From Aspidiotus rigidus (lineage: Eukaryota; Arthropoda; Insecta; Hemiptera; Diaspididae): a DNA stretch of 64,000 bases. Position numbers and translations under genes: made by a program. Of this stretch, positions 21,977 through 33,420 are shown piece by piece. A model generated the notes under the pieces. That model did not search any database. It was not told where the DNA came from and saw only the letters and a program-made list of their open reading frames with translations. The first letter of the stretch is position 1, and each line of letters begins with the position of its first letter. The stretch spans positions 2,767,501-2,831,500 of the forward strand of contig JAVHKY010000054.1 of assembly GCA_035079385.1 (NCBI GenBank). Reading direction: 5' to 3'.

Positions 21977-23413
21977 TCAGATGTGAGCGTAAAAGTCAGT
22001 TTGTCTTAGGTAATGTAGGGTATTCGAAATGATGTCCTGGTTGTTTTTGAGTGCTTGGGTGAGTGAAGAGGGGGTATCCGAAGAAGAGCGAAGGGGTAAA
22101 AGTCTGGGGCATGAAAAAAAGTGTTCCACTGTTAATTTGTCTTTTTGACAGTGGGGACATGAGGGAGGGGTTAGGATGTAGGGACTGATGAGGTGGGTGT
22201 GAGTAATTTTTGTGTGACCAATTCTGAGACGAGAGAGAATTACATCTTCTCTTCTTGTGATTTGAAAGGAGGATACCCAAGGAACCAGGATTTTTTTGAT
22301 GCTGAGAAGTTTAATATTTGTTTGATTTTCCCAAAGAGTGTTCCATGATTGTGTGATGAGAGAACGATAGTAATTTTTGTAATCTAGGGTTGGTAGGGGT
22401 GAATTGTCAGTTATTTGACTGAGGGAGGTAGCTTGTTCAGCGGCTTGATCAACTGCGTCGTGGTCGAGGAAATTGGTGTGTCCAGGGATCCATATGAAGA
22501 TAATTTGAGTGTTGATTGTTTCCAAAGTGTGTAGTGTGAGGAAGATGCGTTGGATTATAGGGTTAGAGTTGTATGCGTCTGAAAGGGAGTGGAGTGAAGA
22601 AAGTGAGTCAGTGAGAATAATGAATTTACCGTTTGGTGGTAGTTGAGAGAGGTGGGAAAGGCAGGAAAAAATGGCCATCAGTTCGGCTGTAGAAATAGAG
22701 GCTATATTTCGGATGCGATGAGAAGATATTTCCCCGTCGATGGAGTATGCGTAAGCTGCTTTAGTAGATGTTTTCGACCCATCGGTGAGGCAAAGTGAAT
22801 GGTCAGGGTATTCTTGAAGTAGTTTGTTGATATGTTGGGTAAAACCAGGTTTGTCAGATTTTGGCATTTCTGTGAGATCTAGGCGTATTTTAGGTTGAGG
22901 GAAGGTCCAAGCGGGGAAGGTTGTGTATATGGGTTCTAGGGGATGTGCTATGAACGGTTTGTTGATAAGGTGATTGAATTGAAGGCGAATATGTTTGGTG
23001 GAGGATTGGTTGTGATTGTGGTGAAAGATTCGGTTAAAGACTGGAAGTTGTGGGAATTGTGCTACAGAGGATAAAAAGTTGGAGGTTAGGATGAGCCTTC
23101 GAAAGTGAAGGGGAGGATCTGGGGCTTCTGCACATAGGCTAAGTTTGGGGCTGGTGCGATAAGCTCCCAGGGCAATCCTCAGAGAAGATGTCTGGATGGG
23201 GTCGAGTAAGGCAAGGACGGTTTTTTTTGCTGTGTTGTAGATCGGGGAACCATAATCTAATTTTGAGCGAATAAGACTTTTGTATAGAAGAAGGAGTAAC
23301 TTTCTGTTGCAGCCTTTAGATGGATGAGATATGTATTTTATTATGTTTAGAGCGCGTGTGCATTTGGCTTTGAGGGTTTTAATGTGGGGGGGCCCAGGTA
23401 AGTTTTTGGTCAA
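21977..23413 (-). CDS. LINE ORF2 C-terminal part: end of RT, RNase H, CCHC
   Basis: A 478-residue open frame. Residues about 1-120 are the RT thumb and connection (LLYKSLIRSKLDYGSPIYN). Residues 205-335 are an RNase H domain with TDGS (D211), TAEL (E244), TDSLSS (D269), WIPGHT (H312) and VDQAAEQA (D322), so all the expected acidic residues are present. Residues 419-435 form a Cys-x2-Cys-x8-His-x3-Cys motif typical of this LINE group. The protein would copy element RNA into DNA. An RNase H placed after the RT points to the I/Jockey-type superfamily; finer assignment is not attempted. The first Met is not native, because the frame continues upstream with frameshifts. Confidence 0.85.
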   Translation of the reverse strand: MTKNLPGPPHIKTLKAKCTRALNIIKYISHPSKGCNRKLLLLLYKSLIRSKLDYGSPIYNTAKKTVLALLDPIQTSSLRIALGAYRTSPKLSLCAEAPDPPLHFRRLILTSNFLSSVAQFPQLPVFNRIFHHNHNQSSTKHIRLQFNHLINKPFIAHPLEPIYTTFPAWTFPQPKIRLDLTEMPKSDKPGFTQHINKLLQEYPDHSLCLTDGSKTSTKAAYAYSIDGEISSHRIRNIASISTAELMAIFSCLSHLSQLPPNGKFIILTDSLSSLHSLSDAYNSNPIIQRIFLTLHTLETINTQIIFIWIPGHTNFLDHDAVDQAAEQATSLSQITDNSPLPTLDYKNYYRSLITQSWNTLWENQTNIKLLSIKKILVPWVSSFQITRREDVILSRLRIGHTKITHTHLISPYILTPPSCPHCQKDKLTVEHFFSCPRLLPLRSSSDTPSSLTQALKNNQDIISNTLHYLRQTDFYAHI

Positions 23414-23836
23414 AATGTAAGCCGAGAAGTTTGCCGTAGTTACGAGATGGGATTTGGAAGTTTTGTAGAATTAGAGGAGGTAAGGAGGGGATAGGATTTC
23501 TTTTTTTGAAAATAACTGAGTAGGTTTTCGAGGAAGAAAATCTGAATCCTCTTTTTGATGTCCATGTAGTGATTGAGTTAAGGGTATCCTGTAGGAGTCT
23601 GTGGGCTCTTTGCGGATTTGCTGAACGGATAGTGATGTTATAGTCATCAGCGAAAAGACGCTGGGTGAGGGGGGGGGGTTACACATTTGGTGATATCATT
23701 TATTGCTATTAGAAAAAGTAAGACACTGAAGACTTCTCCTTGAGGGACTCCATTTTGGACCGAAAGAGGAGGGGAGGTTATGTTATTGATTCTTACTATA
23801 GAAGGGTTCTGTCGTTGAGAAAAGTTTGTAGGATGT
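23414..23836 (-). pseudogene. LINE RT core, frameshifted
   Basis: Upstream of the long frame, minus-strand reading gives NGVPQGEVFSVLLF near 23,740-23,765 and LFADDYNITIRSANP near 23,635-23,665 (the catalytic FADD motif), then TSKRGFRFSSSKTYSVIFKK. Frames are split by a variable C-run at about 23,671-23,679 and at least one more shift near 23,413. The copy is therefore dead although the catalytic residues are retained. Truncation at 23,836 removes the earlier RT motifs and any endonuclease. Confidence 0.8.
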
Positions 23837-23849
23837 ATTTGACGGTTTT

Positions 23850-25460
23850 GTTGATAGTTTTCTTAAAGTTATGGGTATAGACCTCGGAAACCATACGATC
23901 TTTCTCAAGATTTTACGCAGTACGCGCCACGAAATGAAAAAAAAAAAGAAGGACCGTGTTTCAAATCCGTCCACGAAAAATAGAACGAAGTACAATACCG
24001 AAACGAATGTATTTATAAGTATTCTTTTCTAAGCTGTGAAGCAAAACAAATAAACAATACACCGTTGATGTTTTCCCCAGGAACATCACATTTTATCTTA
24101 CTGTCGTATCAAAAATTTACATCGCCTCACTGAATTGGTAATTTCAACGTTCAAACGACTTCTTGAACTACGACACCATAGAATCAGCATATAAACGACG
24201 TATTAACAAAAAATCGAACGGTGATATACGAGCAAATCGTCACCTTCAGCTTAAAAATACATAAAAATCGGATCAAGGTCCCTTAGGTCATCTTGTATAG
24301 TTATTTGCTCAATTTACAAATGTAAGTATACCTCATATTATAGTATTGTTACGAAAAAGATGTCCGAAAATAGTCGAACGGCATTTTGTACTGCGACATT
24401 CGTCCTTATAGCGATATGAATTTCTTCATCAATGTTTTCTACAGATTGAAAAAAATAGCTTGGATGTTTATAGTGGCCTGAAAGTTAAATTACAGAAGTT
24501 GATACAAGCTCAACTATGGACAGAAGGTTCAGTAATTACGACCACGAGACAACAAGTAGGTACCTGATAATATCATCCTGATAAGAGGCCTGGGGATTAC
24601 TTGAAGCTGTTTTTCTTGGTTTCAATGCGGGGACCGATTGTTCCTCAAAGTGTCACTCGAACCCTCGAATTCAGAAAGACTCTTCTTCATCACCTAGGTG
24701 CTTCTCATTCTTTTCTTAAAACGAGAAATACTCGCAGGATCTCCATTCAGCTGAGTAGGGATCAGTATTAGTTTGTTAGGATCGATTTACTGACTTTATT
24801 ACTGTCATAGTATGCGTTCTCCCTATATTTTCAATGTACACCTCGTGTTCCACCAATATCAGTGCAATCGATTTCTATCTTTTCAATGCTGCAGTGGGTA
24901 GTTCTGAGCCTGTTATCGTTACCCAAAAGACATCTCAAGGAAGTTGATTTGTACACGGGTCACATGAGATTGAAGCAAGTTAAGCGGGACTACTTTCGAA
25001 TTTCCATTCCCTCTTCTCAACATGTGTTTCTCGAGGACGAAGTAACAGAAATGGCGTGTCCCGCGAAGTCCAAAAACCCAAAGGTCATCGATTCTAGCGT
25101 TGTGATTTTGCTCATTTCATCGTCTACAGGGCCCAACAGCAAGCGACTCCGCTTAAATTTTAGATGAACAGCAAATAGGGCTCGACGATTTGGATTAGTC
25201 CTTCTTTAATGCCAATCATCTTTGGCTTCGTAACCAAGTGAATGCGTAGATCGCATACTGTAACAATAACGATCAATCGATCAATGATGGTGTAGACCGC
25301 ATGATATCGGTGGAGCTCGAGTAGTAACAAGACCTTCTCTTGATATACTTCAAGAGACCCTCAGAGGGCAACCTTTGAGAGAGACTCGATGAAGCATGTC
25401 AACTTCAATCCTCTTTGACCAAGAAACTTCTTCAGAGACTTTCGACTAGGTAGACTTGGG
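23850..25460. other. no recognisable gene
   Basis: No feature supported. A 101-codon plus frame at 24,862-25,167 has no motif or splice context and is not called. Confidence 0.4.
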
Positions 25461-25462
25461 CG

Positions 25463-25752
<290 letters not shown>

Positions 25753-25759
25753 CCACAAG

Positions 25760-28305
25760 TTTGCAACATAGGGCAGAATTCTACAAAATTACCTCTCTAA
25801 AATTCATTTTTCTCACTGCAACTTATGGCCAAGAAGCCCTACATGAAGTCGAAAATTCATAATGGATTGAGAAGCTCCTCACTTATACTCCCTCGCTTCT
25901 CTACTGCTACATAAATTCGTTTAGAGGAACAATATCGCCATACAAAGCTCAAAAATGAGTCTAACATGTCTCACGATGGCGATTTTATAGTTATTCCCGC
26001 TAAATCAATTCTCACACGCGTATTTTCGCTCCCGAATGGACGATTCTTTCGGCCAGAAAATCGTAATCTGCCATTCCGTTGTCAACAAATTGATAATATA
26101 TTAATTTAAAAGACATAAATTATATTTACAGTACCAGTGTCACCGTTACGATAATAATATTAATGTCGTCTAACTTTTGTACTATATTATATTATGTGTA
26201 CCAATGCATTAATATCTTGTATATATCTTTATTATTATATTTTCTCTTCTTCGCGTTTACGCCTTTCTATATGGCTTGCAGCGGGTAGGTGTACTATAAA
26301 AGTAATCTCAGATCGCTTAGCGCCATTACCTTTTTTAGTTGTTACCATAATTTAAAAATCGTTGAAATATTCTCCTAATTAAGAAAAATGTTAAATAGAA
26401 TAATTCTTGTGGAAATTTATGCGATTGTCGACCTACCACAATATAATATTAGTCTCTGTTTCAGTACCCATTTCGGAATTCGCTTCGCGTCTAACGTGTC
26501 ATTAGCAAGAATACGAATTAAAGTGGCATATAGCCATAAAAATTTAGATTAGAGATGAGGAAATGATACTACAATTCTCACTACACGCTGGTTAACTGCG
26601 AAAATGCATATTAAAATATTTTGATTATAATTTGACCGGCAAGCGCTGAAATCGCTTCTCTCCGAATCGAAAATTCGTGAATTCGTTCATTCTGCTGCAG
26701 TTTCACGTCAGATTATCGAATAAAGTCGGTGATTATTCACAAAGTATTGTCGCTGAGTAAGTTATGGCGCGAATTCCCTGCATTCTTAACACTTTTGCGA
26801 TACATCTTGTTTCCGAACACATACAAAGAAATGCTTATTGATGATGTGCACACTATAGTTCATACGGGACAAAGATAAGTTCGATGGTTTTACATCACAA
26901 TGGCTCGGCTCTCTATGGTTATAGGATTATAACAAGCCCTAGGGAATACATTTCCAACTGTTTTTTTTTTTTTTTTTTTGTGCAGTCTACGTGCACTGGA
27001 AAGAAAATTTGAGGATAATAATTCAGAACATGAAAACGTTACAACTTTGTATTAGATTAATAACAGTACAAAAAGTGAGGGAGGAATAGATGACTTCAAA
27101 TTTTGCTGGCGAGTCTGGTCAGCGGGTGGAGAAAAGACACATCATAATTTTTCTCGATATAATCTCAGAAGTTATTGAAAATGCACCTGGAAAATTCTCG
27201 GAGATGCGGGTTTAATACCCACTGGGAAGTAGGTTTAGTCAAAATTTATTTTTCGCTGAGGGCCTCTACAGGGGGCTTGAGAATTTATAAAAGTACGTTC
27301 TGTTAGACTAAGCTTGAAATTCACGTTTTAAAAGGCGACGCTTTGTAGCTCGGAAAAAAACTGATGGCTTTCATGACGAAGTTGCAGGGAACCGACGTGT
27401 ATTTATTCTAATATTGGGGTCAGTTGATAATTTTCTGGGCCCTCATTTTCTTACGTTGGCCTACTGGCAAGTTTCACTCTCCTTGTATATGTAGCTCGAG
27501 AATCAAACTTTTTGAACTCCTTTTCGACACAGCTGAAGAGATATGAGCTCCTCTTTAACTTCTCTCATTCAAAAAATTGAAAATTTTCCGAAGGCTTCCC
27601 TCCCCCTCTCTACTCCTCATACTCAGAATTTGAGAGAGTTCCTCAGTAGGTCAAGGTCACAAGAAAGCTGATGACGGATAGCGAGCGATTTTGGTGACTG
27701 ATTCATTTTCAAGGTACGAAATTTAATTGGAGAAAAATCAGTCACGTGATTTATCCGTAATTTTCATCGTAATTGTAACGTCCAATGTAAAGAAAGTCAT
27801 TAGTCTTGTGGCTCATATAGCTAGGTCGGTGCTGTATTCTTTCCCTATGGCAATTTATCTTCTTATTCTTCATTGTCTCTCTTTCAAGGTCTTCAAGCCT
27901 GAATCCATTATTATATAATATATAATATTACTACTCGATACGGCTTCGAAGAACAGTGTGAAGTTTTTGTCCATTAGATGAAGGAGCTGCAGTAGGCTAC
28001 TTTTACTACACTATGGTCGCAGTTAACCGTAACGCGTTGCAAACATCACACAAAGAAGAATACTCGATAACTGGCGGGGATACGGGCCGGCCGTATGCTA
28101 GGAGCGTTAAAATCAACAAATTTGAAACAGAGGCAGGACAATTTTCCCATTTAAAAGTTCAAGAAAATATACTCTTGAAATAACTTTAAAATGTAGCAAT
28201 TTAGGAAAAAAAATGAGAGTACAAATCATTTTCTCTAATAAAAATTGATTTGGATCTATTTAAAGAGACCCTCTGCCCTTTACACGCACTGCCTATACCT
28301 ATAAA
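25760..28305. other. no gene; a few decayed repeat traces
   Basis: No gene is recognised. A T run lies at about 26,961-26,980. At 27,350-27,410 a GATGGCTTTCATGACGAAGT, TGCAGGGAACC segment and at 27,485-27,640 GTAGCTCGAGAATC plus CCCTCCCCC-rich pieces look like an old foldback-family copy. Confidence 0.4.
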
Positions 28306-28309
28306 CACA

Positions 28310-28369
28310 GATATCTACTCAACACACAGCTAGCGGTCAGGCGCGCCGGAGGCGCGTCGCAACCGCTAG
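28310..28369 (+). mobile_element. Helitron 3' end fragment
   Basis: The sequence AGATATCTACTCAACACACA, GCTAGCGGTCA, hairpin GGCGCGCC-gga-GGCGCGTC and terminal ACCGCTAG (followed by T) matches the 3' end of the complete Helitron ending at 61,763. No matching 5' end (TC...TATAAAGC) is found upstream, so only the 3' part is present. Confidence 0.75.
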
Positions 28370-28799
28370 TTGAAGATAAATTGAGATGCGAATTTCGTAG
28401 GTTTGAAATATACATCTAACGTTTCGCCTTTTTTGCGCTGGAGTGAATTTAGCGCAGACTCTCATTCAACTGGTAACATCTTTCGGCCTCACCCGGTATA
28501 CTGATAAAGTATACTCAAAATTTCTCCAAATCCTCAGGACGTCATCAGAGGGTTGAATGTTTTGACCACGCTAATTTTACTTCGCGTTTTAAAGTCGAAA
28601 TCCTCCTACCACCATCGAAAAATCGCGTAGGTACCTCTTCGAGATGCTGAATTTCTCCATGATTAGATACAATTTTCATGGAATCTCGGAGAATGAAAAA
28701 AGGAATAAATACCCTACTACCTAACATCTTTTTCGCGCACTCAAAAATTTCTCAAGAACCTCCCGTCCAACTTCCTCATTCCAAAAGGGTTTTCTATTA

Positions 28800-29133
28800 C
28801 TTCTTTGCCAGTGTCATGCTGGCCCGGCCAGGCGGTCAGGGATTCCCGGCCAGAAAAGGCCCGCCAAAAAACTCTTGAAAGTTTGACTACGGGAGTTTGG
28901 GGAACCCGACGAGCTGGTTACCCGACCTAAAGAATGTGAGCTAGCAAGATACTGTACTTTGCTCGGAAAAACATACTTCAAACTTCTTTTGAAAGTTAAG
29001 GGCATATTCCCAAATACCTACCTCTGTGCATGCATCTGTTCTTGCTTTATGTATTATTTGAGAAAAAACTTGGACGCGATGGCATACTTTTGCAAATAGT
29101 CAAAATAACAAAAGAAACGTTTGCAATGCCATT
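28800..29133. repeat. dispersed repeat, copy 1
   Basis: About 28,830-29,010 (GGGATTCCCGGCCA, AACTCTTGAAA, TTTGAC, CGACCTAAA-AATGT, then AAGTTAAGGGCATATTCCCA) is paralleled by 32,660-32,835 in the same order. The following 29,030-29,133 (TATTATTTGAGAAAAAAC, GACGCGATGGCATA, then GTTTGCAATGCCATTTACC) resembles 33,350-33,420 and the tandem units at 32,457-32,650. The R1-PLE composite is inserted in this repeat. Confidence 0.55.
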
Positions 29134-29145
29134 TACCACAATATT
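29134..29145. repeat. left 12-bp target-site repeat
   Basis: TACCACAATATT here recurs exactly at 32,437-32,448. The two flank the whole R1-like plus PLE block. Removing one copy and the intervening block restores a continuous unit of the local tandem repeat, which supports a true target-site duplication. Confidence 0.7.
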
Positions 29146-30937
29146 TTTTTTTTTTTTTTAATTTTGTTTCCTCCAACACCGGAATTGACCCTTTCGGGTA
29201 TAGTTTCAATGAAGGAAGAATCTCCTTTGCAAACCCCCTCTTCTACTCGGCAACTGCCATGCTGCAGTTCGCCCCTGGCACGCACAAAAACATAAGAACA
29301 CAAACAACAACACAACACCACCACAATACACAGTATAGTAGGTCACTGTTGGAGTTTCTTCATCTCCTTCTCTCTTCAGGGATGATCTTAGTCTTCTTCT
29401 TCCTGCAATTCTGGATGTTGATGGTACACAGGTTTTGAGTAGGCCATAGCGTGGTTCTGCATTTGCATATCATCTTCGTCTTCATGATGGTAGCCGCAAA
29501 TGCAGACACTTGGTTCCATGCTTCTTCGGAACCTAGCACTCGGGTAAAGCGCTTTATCTACCCCGATCTTATGAAGAGACCGACTAAGCTTGTCCCGCTC
29601 ACGCCTCACACTCAAATAAGGTGTGTTGTGGTCCATCATCCCGCCCTTGGTTACAGTGCGAGCACGTTGCCTGCACAACTTTCCTAAACTTCTCGTGAAG
29701 GTACTTCTCGAAGCAGCCATGGCCGCTTAACACCTGCGTCGGGTGAAAGTTCAGCTGACCATGGTGTCAGTCCATCCACTCATCAAGGTCGCTTATTAGC
29801 ACACGGGTTGTCCATGTACCCAGTTCACTCTGGGCAATTCTTGCCTTCCACTTTACAAGTAAGGAGCGCCTGGCCTCCTGCTTGACCCGTAAAGCTTCTT
29901 GGTTGGTCGTCATCCCCTTCTTTGCTTTGAACACTATCGCTCTCTCCTCAGCAAGGAGCTCGATTGGTGGTGAACGTGCTAATAGACAAAGAGCCTCCGT
30001 CGAGACAGTGCAGTAGGCACTAAAACACCCCAGCGCAAATCTTCGTTAGATCTTTACCATCTCTCTCCTTCGGTATGGTATCTTCATGGAGTCGGCCCAT
30101 ACTGGCACACCGTATAGGAGGATCGACAAGGCGGTGCTCATCATGATCCTTCTCCTTGCTTCTCTCGGTCCTCCTAGGTTCCTCGTCAGGCGGCTTAGGT
30201 ATCCAACTACCCGACCCGCCTTTTCCGCTGCCATCAGGAAGTAGTGCCTGAAGCTCAGCGTTGAGTCAAACCAGATGCCCAGGTATTTCACTTGCTTTTT
30301 GGTTTCAATTTCCAAACCTTGCAGGCGAAAGGTGGGTGGACTGAACTTCCGACGGGTCGTGAATAAAATGGCGTCCGTCTTATCAGCTGCAAGTTCGAGT
30401 CCAGCCGACTCGATCCCCTTCACCGGCAGTGTATACCACCAGGGTGTTATCCGCAAAGCAGAAAAGCTTAACCCCCGGTGGCAGCTTCACCTTAAAGATT
30501 CCATTAAATGCAACGCACCACAAAAGCGGCCCAAAGACCGACCCCTCCCCACAAGTAACAGAGCGCTTTACTTCCCCAGCAGACGTCTCTGCCTGGATTT
30601 CATGACAGCTAAGATAGCTGCTGATCATCCTGAGCAGGTATGCGGGCACCCCTGCGTCCACAAGAGCTTCGATTATCCTCTTCCATGGAATTGAATTGAA
30701 CGCATTTCTTATGTCGAGGCTGACGGCTGCGCAAAACTGACGCAAAGCAATTGCTGACTCGGCTATCCTCTACAGCCGGATCTTAGCATCTGATGTGCAG
30801 CGTCCAGTTTGGAAGCCGTACTGGCTGTCAGAGATTATATCTTTTTCCTTCAGATAGCTCTGCTATCACTCTTTCTAGGAGTTTCCCAACATTGTCTAGC
30901 AGACAAAGTGGACGATAAGAGGATGGTAGACCAGGTT
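29146..30937 (-). pseudogene. R1-like non-LTR retrotransposon, 5'-truncated and broken
   Basis: Minus-strand reading from 30,937 gives RT motifs in order: SSYRPLCLLDNVGKLLERVI, a GFQTGRCTSD-like segment, SLDIRNAFNSIPW (catalytic Asp present), CGEGSVFGPLLW and CFADNTLVVYT near 30,440, where the usual FADD is FADN. A long frame (30,456-30,046) then has TDAILFTTRRKF, VKYLGIWFD and the thumb. A frameshifted C-terminus follows with FHPTQVLSGHGCFEKYLH, CSHCNQ...HTLFEC and WNQVSAFAATIMKTK. These C-terminal motifs are characteristic of the R1 clade. The element ends in poly(A) (T run 29,146-29,159). Stops, shifts and the altered catalytic residue make it inactive. Confidence 0.82.
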
Positions 30938-32436
30938 CTACCATAATCGAATCGCAGGTGGTTCAAATCGCGAGTAGATTTTACCTCCCCTCATTCGTTA
31001 AAAAACTCAGGTTCTTTGACGGAGAGGTTGAAGGATATAAGCCTCCCCGAGGAAACGATTTTGTGTTCATTTCCTCACATCCCGAAGGCTGTCGCTATCC
31101 AACATATGGGTGAATTGCTTGTAAAAACTGGTGTCCCTCATGAGGAGTTGGTGGAATTCTTCGACCTTCTAAGAGTTTGTTGGACTCCCAATTTTTGTAA
31201 ATTCGAGGGAAAATTTTTCGAATTCCCAGAAGAAGTGGGGATCACTATTGGGTCCCCTTTGGGCTCATTGATGTCGGAGGTATTCATGTCCAGATTTGAA
31301 ATCGAATTGTTTTCTTCAGGCCAGGTACTCTTAAATGATGTATTATACTGGCATAGGTACGAAGACGACATCTTGTGCGTAAGGACTGGCCCAGTGGAAC
31401 TCCTTAGTGAGTTCCTATCTTACTAAAATGGCCGATACCCTTCCATAAAATTCACTCTGGAAGTTGGCGGCTTACTAATAAATTTCTTGGATTTGTCCAT
31501 ATTTATTAGACATGGCGTCCATGAATTTGGTATTTATAGAAAAGAAACTTCGACTGATGTAACAATCCACGGGTCATCTTTTTGTCCCGCTGCACACAAA
31601 GATCGCTACTTTCAAAAGCTTGATACATCGACTGACTCATATTCCTTTGAGTCAGGATGCTTTCCAGAAGGAACTAGGGACGATCAAGTACCTGACCAGA
31701 GTGAACCAAGTTAGAGTGGACATTGACTGAATGGTCCGAAGGAGGCTTACGAGAAAATGCCTCGATTCCACCACTTCCCTCCCTAGGGATTTGCACAACA
31801 GTAGAAAACGTTGGATTAGACTCCCGTACTTGAACAGGTTTGGACCGCGTACTCGGTCCTTTTGGGTTTCGGCCGGCGTTTTATAATATTAACACGGTAA
31901 AAAGCTTATTGAAGGACCCGATTCCTCTAGTCGAGAGGAGTGGGGTATACAGCATAGCTTGCAACGATTGCCCAGGTATTTATATAGGGATGACCGGGCG
32001 TCAGCTCCAAATAAGAATTGAGGAGCATAAAAAAGCGTGGGAGAAGGGTAATTTAGGTGAGTCGGCTTTTACCTATCATCTACTTGAGAGTGGCCATAAA
32101 TTCAAGGAGGGCTCTGGTACCCTCCTCTATAGGGAGAACTCATATTTTAAGCAGCTAGCTTTAGAAAATATAGAAATCATACGGCACCGGAATAACGAAG
32201 ACTCCACTGTTTTAAACAGGTTCATTCCTGATGAGGGTCTGATTGAGCTAGTATATGAGAATGATTCAAACTTCGATGACTCGCTGGTCTAATCATGATC
32301 TTCTGGTTAACTCCCTCTGTCTTTGTTGATGTTGGATTTAGTCGCTATGGTTTAACCGAAAACGTTTAGCGGCTGTTTCTTGTGTGGTTCAATATAAATT
32401 GTTACACCTTCGGGTTGTACACTCTTCTTTGTAATC
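30938..32436 (+). pseudogene. Penelope-like element, truncated RT plus GIY-YIG (copy a)
   Basis: The frame enters at WFKSRVDFTSPHSLKNSG (about 30,959), so the element is 5'-truncated. RT motif A is damaged: where related copies read CSFDVVGLFPNIP, this copy reads CSFPHIP, losing the catalytic Asp. IGSPLGSLMSEVF is intact, but the YVDD box at 31,358-31,369 reads YEDD. After a stop at 31,426 and shifts, 31,840-32,292 gives FGFRPAFYN and a GIY-YIG domain (GVYSIACNDC, YIGMTGRQLQIRIEEH) to a stop. PLEs use this RT and single-strand-nicking GIY-YIG nuclease to insert at new sites. A GGTTTAACCGAAAACG hairpin-like motif follows at 32,354. The block meets the R1-like element exactly at its 5' end. Confidence 0.85.
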
Positions 32437-32448
32437 TACCACAATATT
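32437..32448. repeat. right 12-bp target-site repeat
   Basis: TACCACAATATT, identical to 29,134-29,145. It is followed directly by the continuation of the local tandem repeat. Confidence 0.7.
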
Positions 32449-32456
32449 ACAAATAA

Positions 32457-32650
32457 CCGAAAAAGATGTGTTTGCGGTGGCATTCGCTACAAATTTGCAT
32501 ATAGTCCCGCAAATAGCCCAAACCAGAAAAGAAACGTTTGCGGTTTCATTTGCCACAAAATCGTAAATAGCCCCGCAAAAAGTCCAAATCAGAAAACGGG
32601 CGTTTGCGGCGTCATTTGCCACAAGATCGCCAACAGTCCCATAAATAGTA
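32457..32650. repeat. tandem repeat, three units of about 66 bp
   Basis: Three units, each reading CAGAAAA.., CGTTTGCGG, a CATTTGCCACAAAAT-like part and AAATAGCCC-GCAAA-AGTCC. The minus-strand frame through it gives a repeated peptide (FVANETANVSFLVWAICG) that is merely the repeat translated. Confidence 0.75.
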
Positions 32651-32659
32651 CTGTCTTGG

Positions 32660-33420
32660 GGTGGGAATCCCCGGCCAAACTAGCGAGAAAATTCTTGAAA
32701 TTTTGACCATGGGAGCTTCGGGGGGGAGGCGTCTAACACGAACCCGACCTAAAAAATGTATGTCAGTGCGAAATTGTACTAAAAACATACCTCGAGCCTC
32801 TCTTGAAGGTTAAGGGCATATTCCCATATTCTTTTTAGCGGGGAACCCGCTATCCATTTTGTTAGGAGATTACATCCTCAGAAAACGTCCGCATCCGCGT
32901 CCGCGAAGTTAGTAACCTAAGGTTAGGTTAGGTTACGGGACTAGAAGAATTTCGAGTCTCGAGCTATATATGAAAGGCGGGGGACTTGGAAGAATTTCAA
33001 GTCTCGAGCTATATATAATAGGGGGGGGGGGGACTTGGAAGAATTTTGAATTTCGAGCTACCGTCCGCCGTCCAACCAAAAACTTGGAAAAATTTTGAGA
33101 CTCGAGCTATATATGATAGGAAGGGGACTTGGAAAAATTGTGACTTCCGAGCTATATATGATAGAAGGGGGACTTGGAGGAATTTCGACTCTCGAGCTAT
33201 ATATGATAGGAGGGAATGTAGAATGATAATTTCGATTTGAATTATATGACAAGATTATCAACTCAGTTCCACACCACCTGAGAGGTCGAGTTAAGGAATT
33301 GCGGGTTCCCCGCTGCCATTGCAACGTCTGCAATGGCTTTCTGTGTACATAAAGCTCTTCTAGCTTTGTATATTATATGAAGAAAAACGTAGACGCGAAG
33401 GCATAAGTTTGTCAATTGCT
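32660..33420. repeat. dispersed repeat copy 2 interrupted by a variant foldback element
   Basis: 32,660-32,835 and 33,345-33,420 match copy 1 at 28,830-29,110. The sequence between them (about 32,836-33,326) is a variant foldback element. It begins TTAGCGGGGAACCCGCTATC, ends with the inverted GCGGGTTCCCCGCTGCC, and carries arm units (CTCGAGCTATATATGATAGG, AGGGGGACTTGGA) and GTCCGCCGTCC. It also has three TTAGG units near 32,920-32,936. Copy 1 lacks the insert, which supports mobility. Confidence 0.65.

Larger units (their letters stand above)
21714..23836 (-). mobile_element. 5'-truncated LINE with poly(A) and target-site duplication
   Basis: On the minus strand the insertion ends in a poly(A) tail (T run at 21,714-21,735 on the plus strand). 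It is flanked by the direct repeat ATTTGACGG (21,705-21,713 and 23,837-23,845; four further T bases are ambiguous with the tail). The 5' end lies inside the reverse transcriptase, so about 2.1 kb of 3' sequence was copied. These are the hallmarks of target-primed reverse transcription. Confidence 0.88.

Noticed and set aside
32913..32937. TTAGG repeats as a telomere remnant
   Set aside because: Only about three TTAGG units, inside a foldback-type element; too few to claim telomeric origin.
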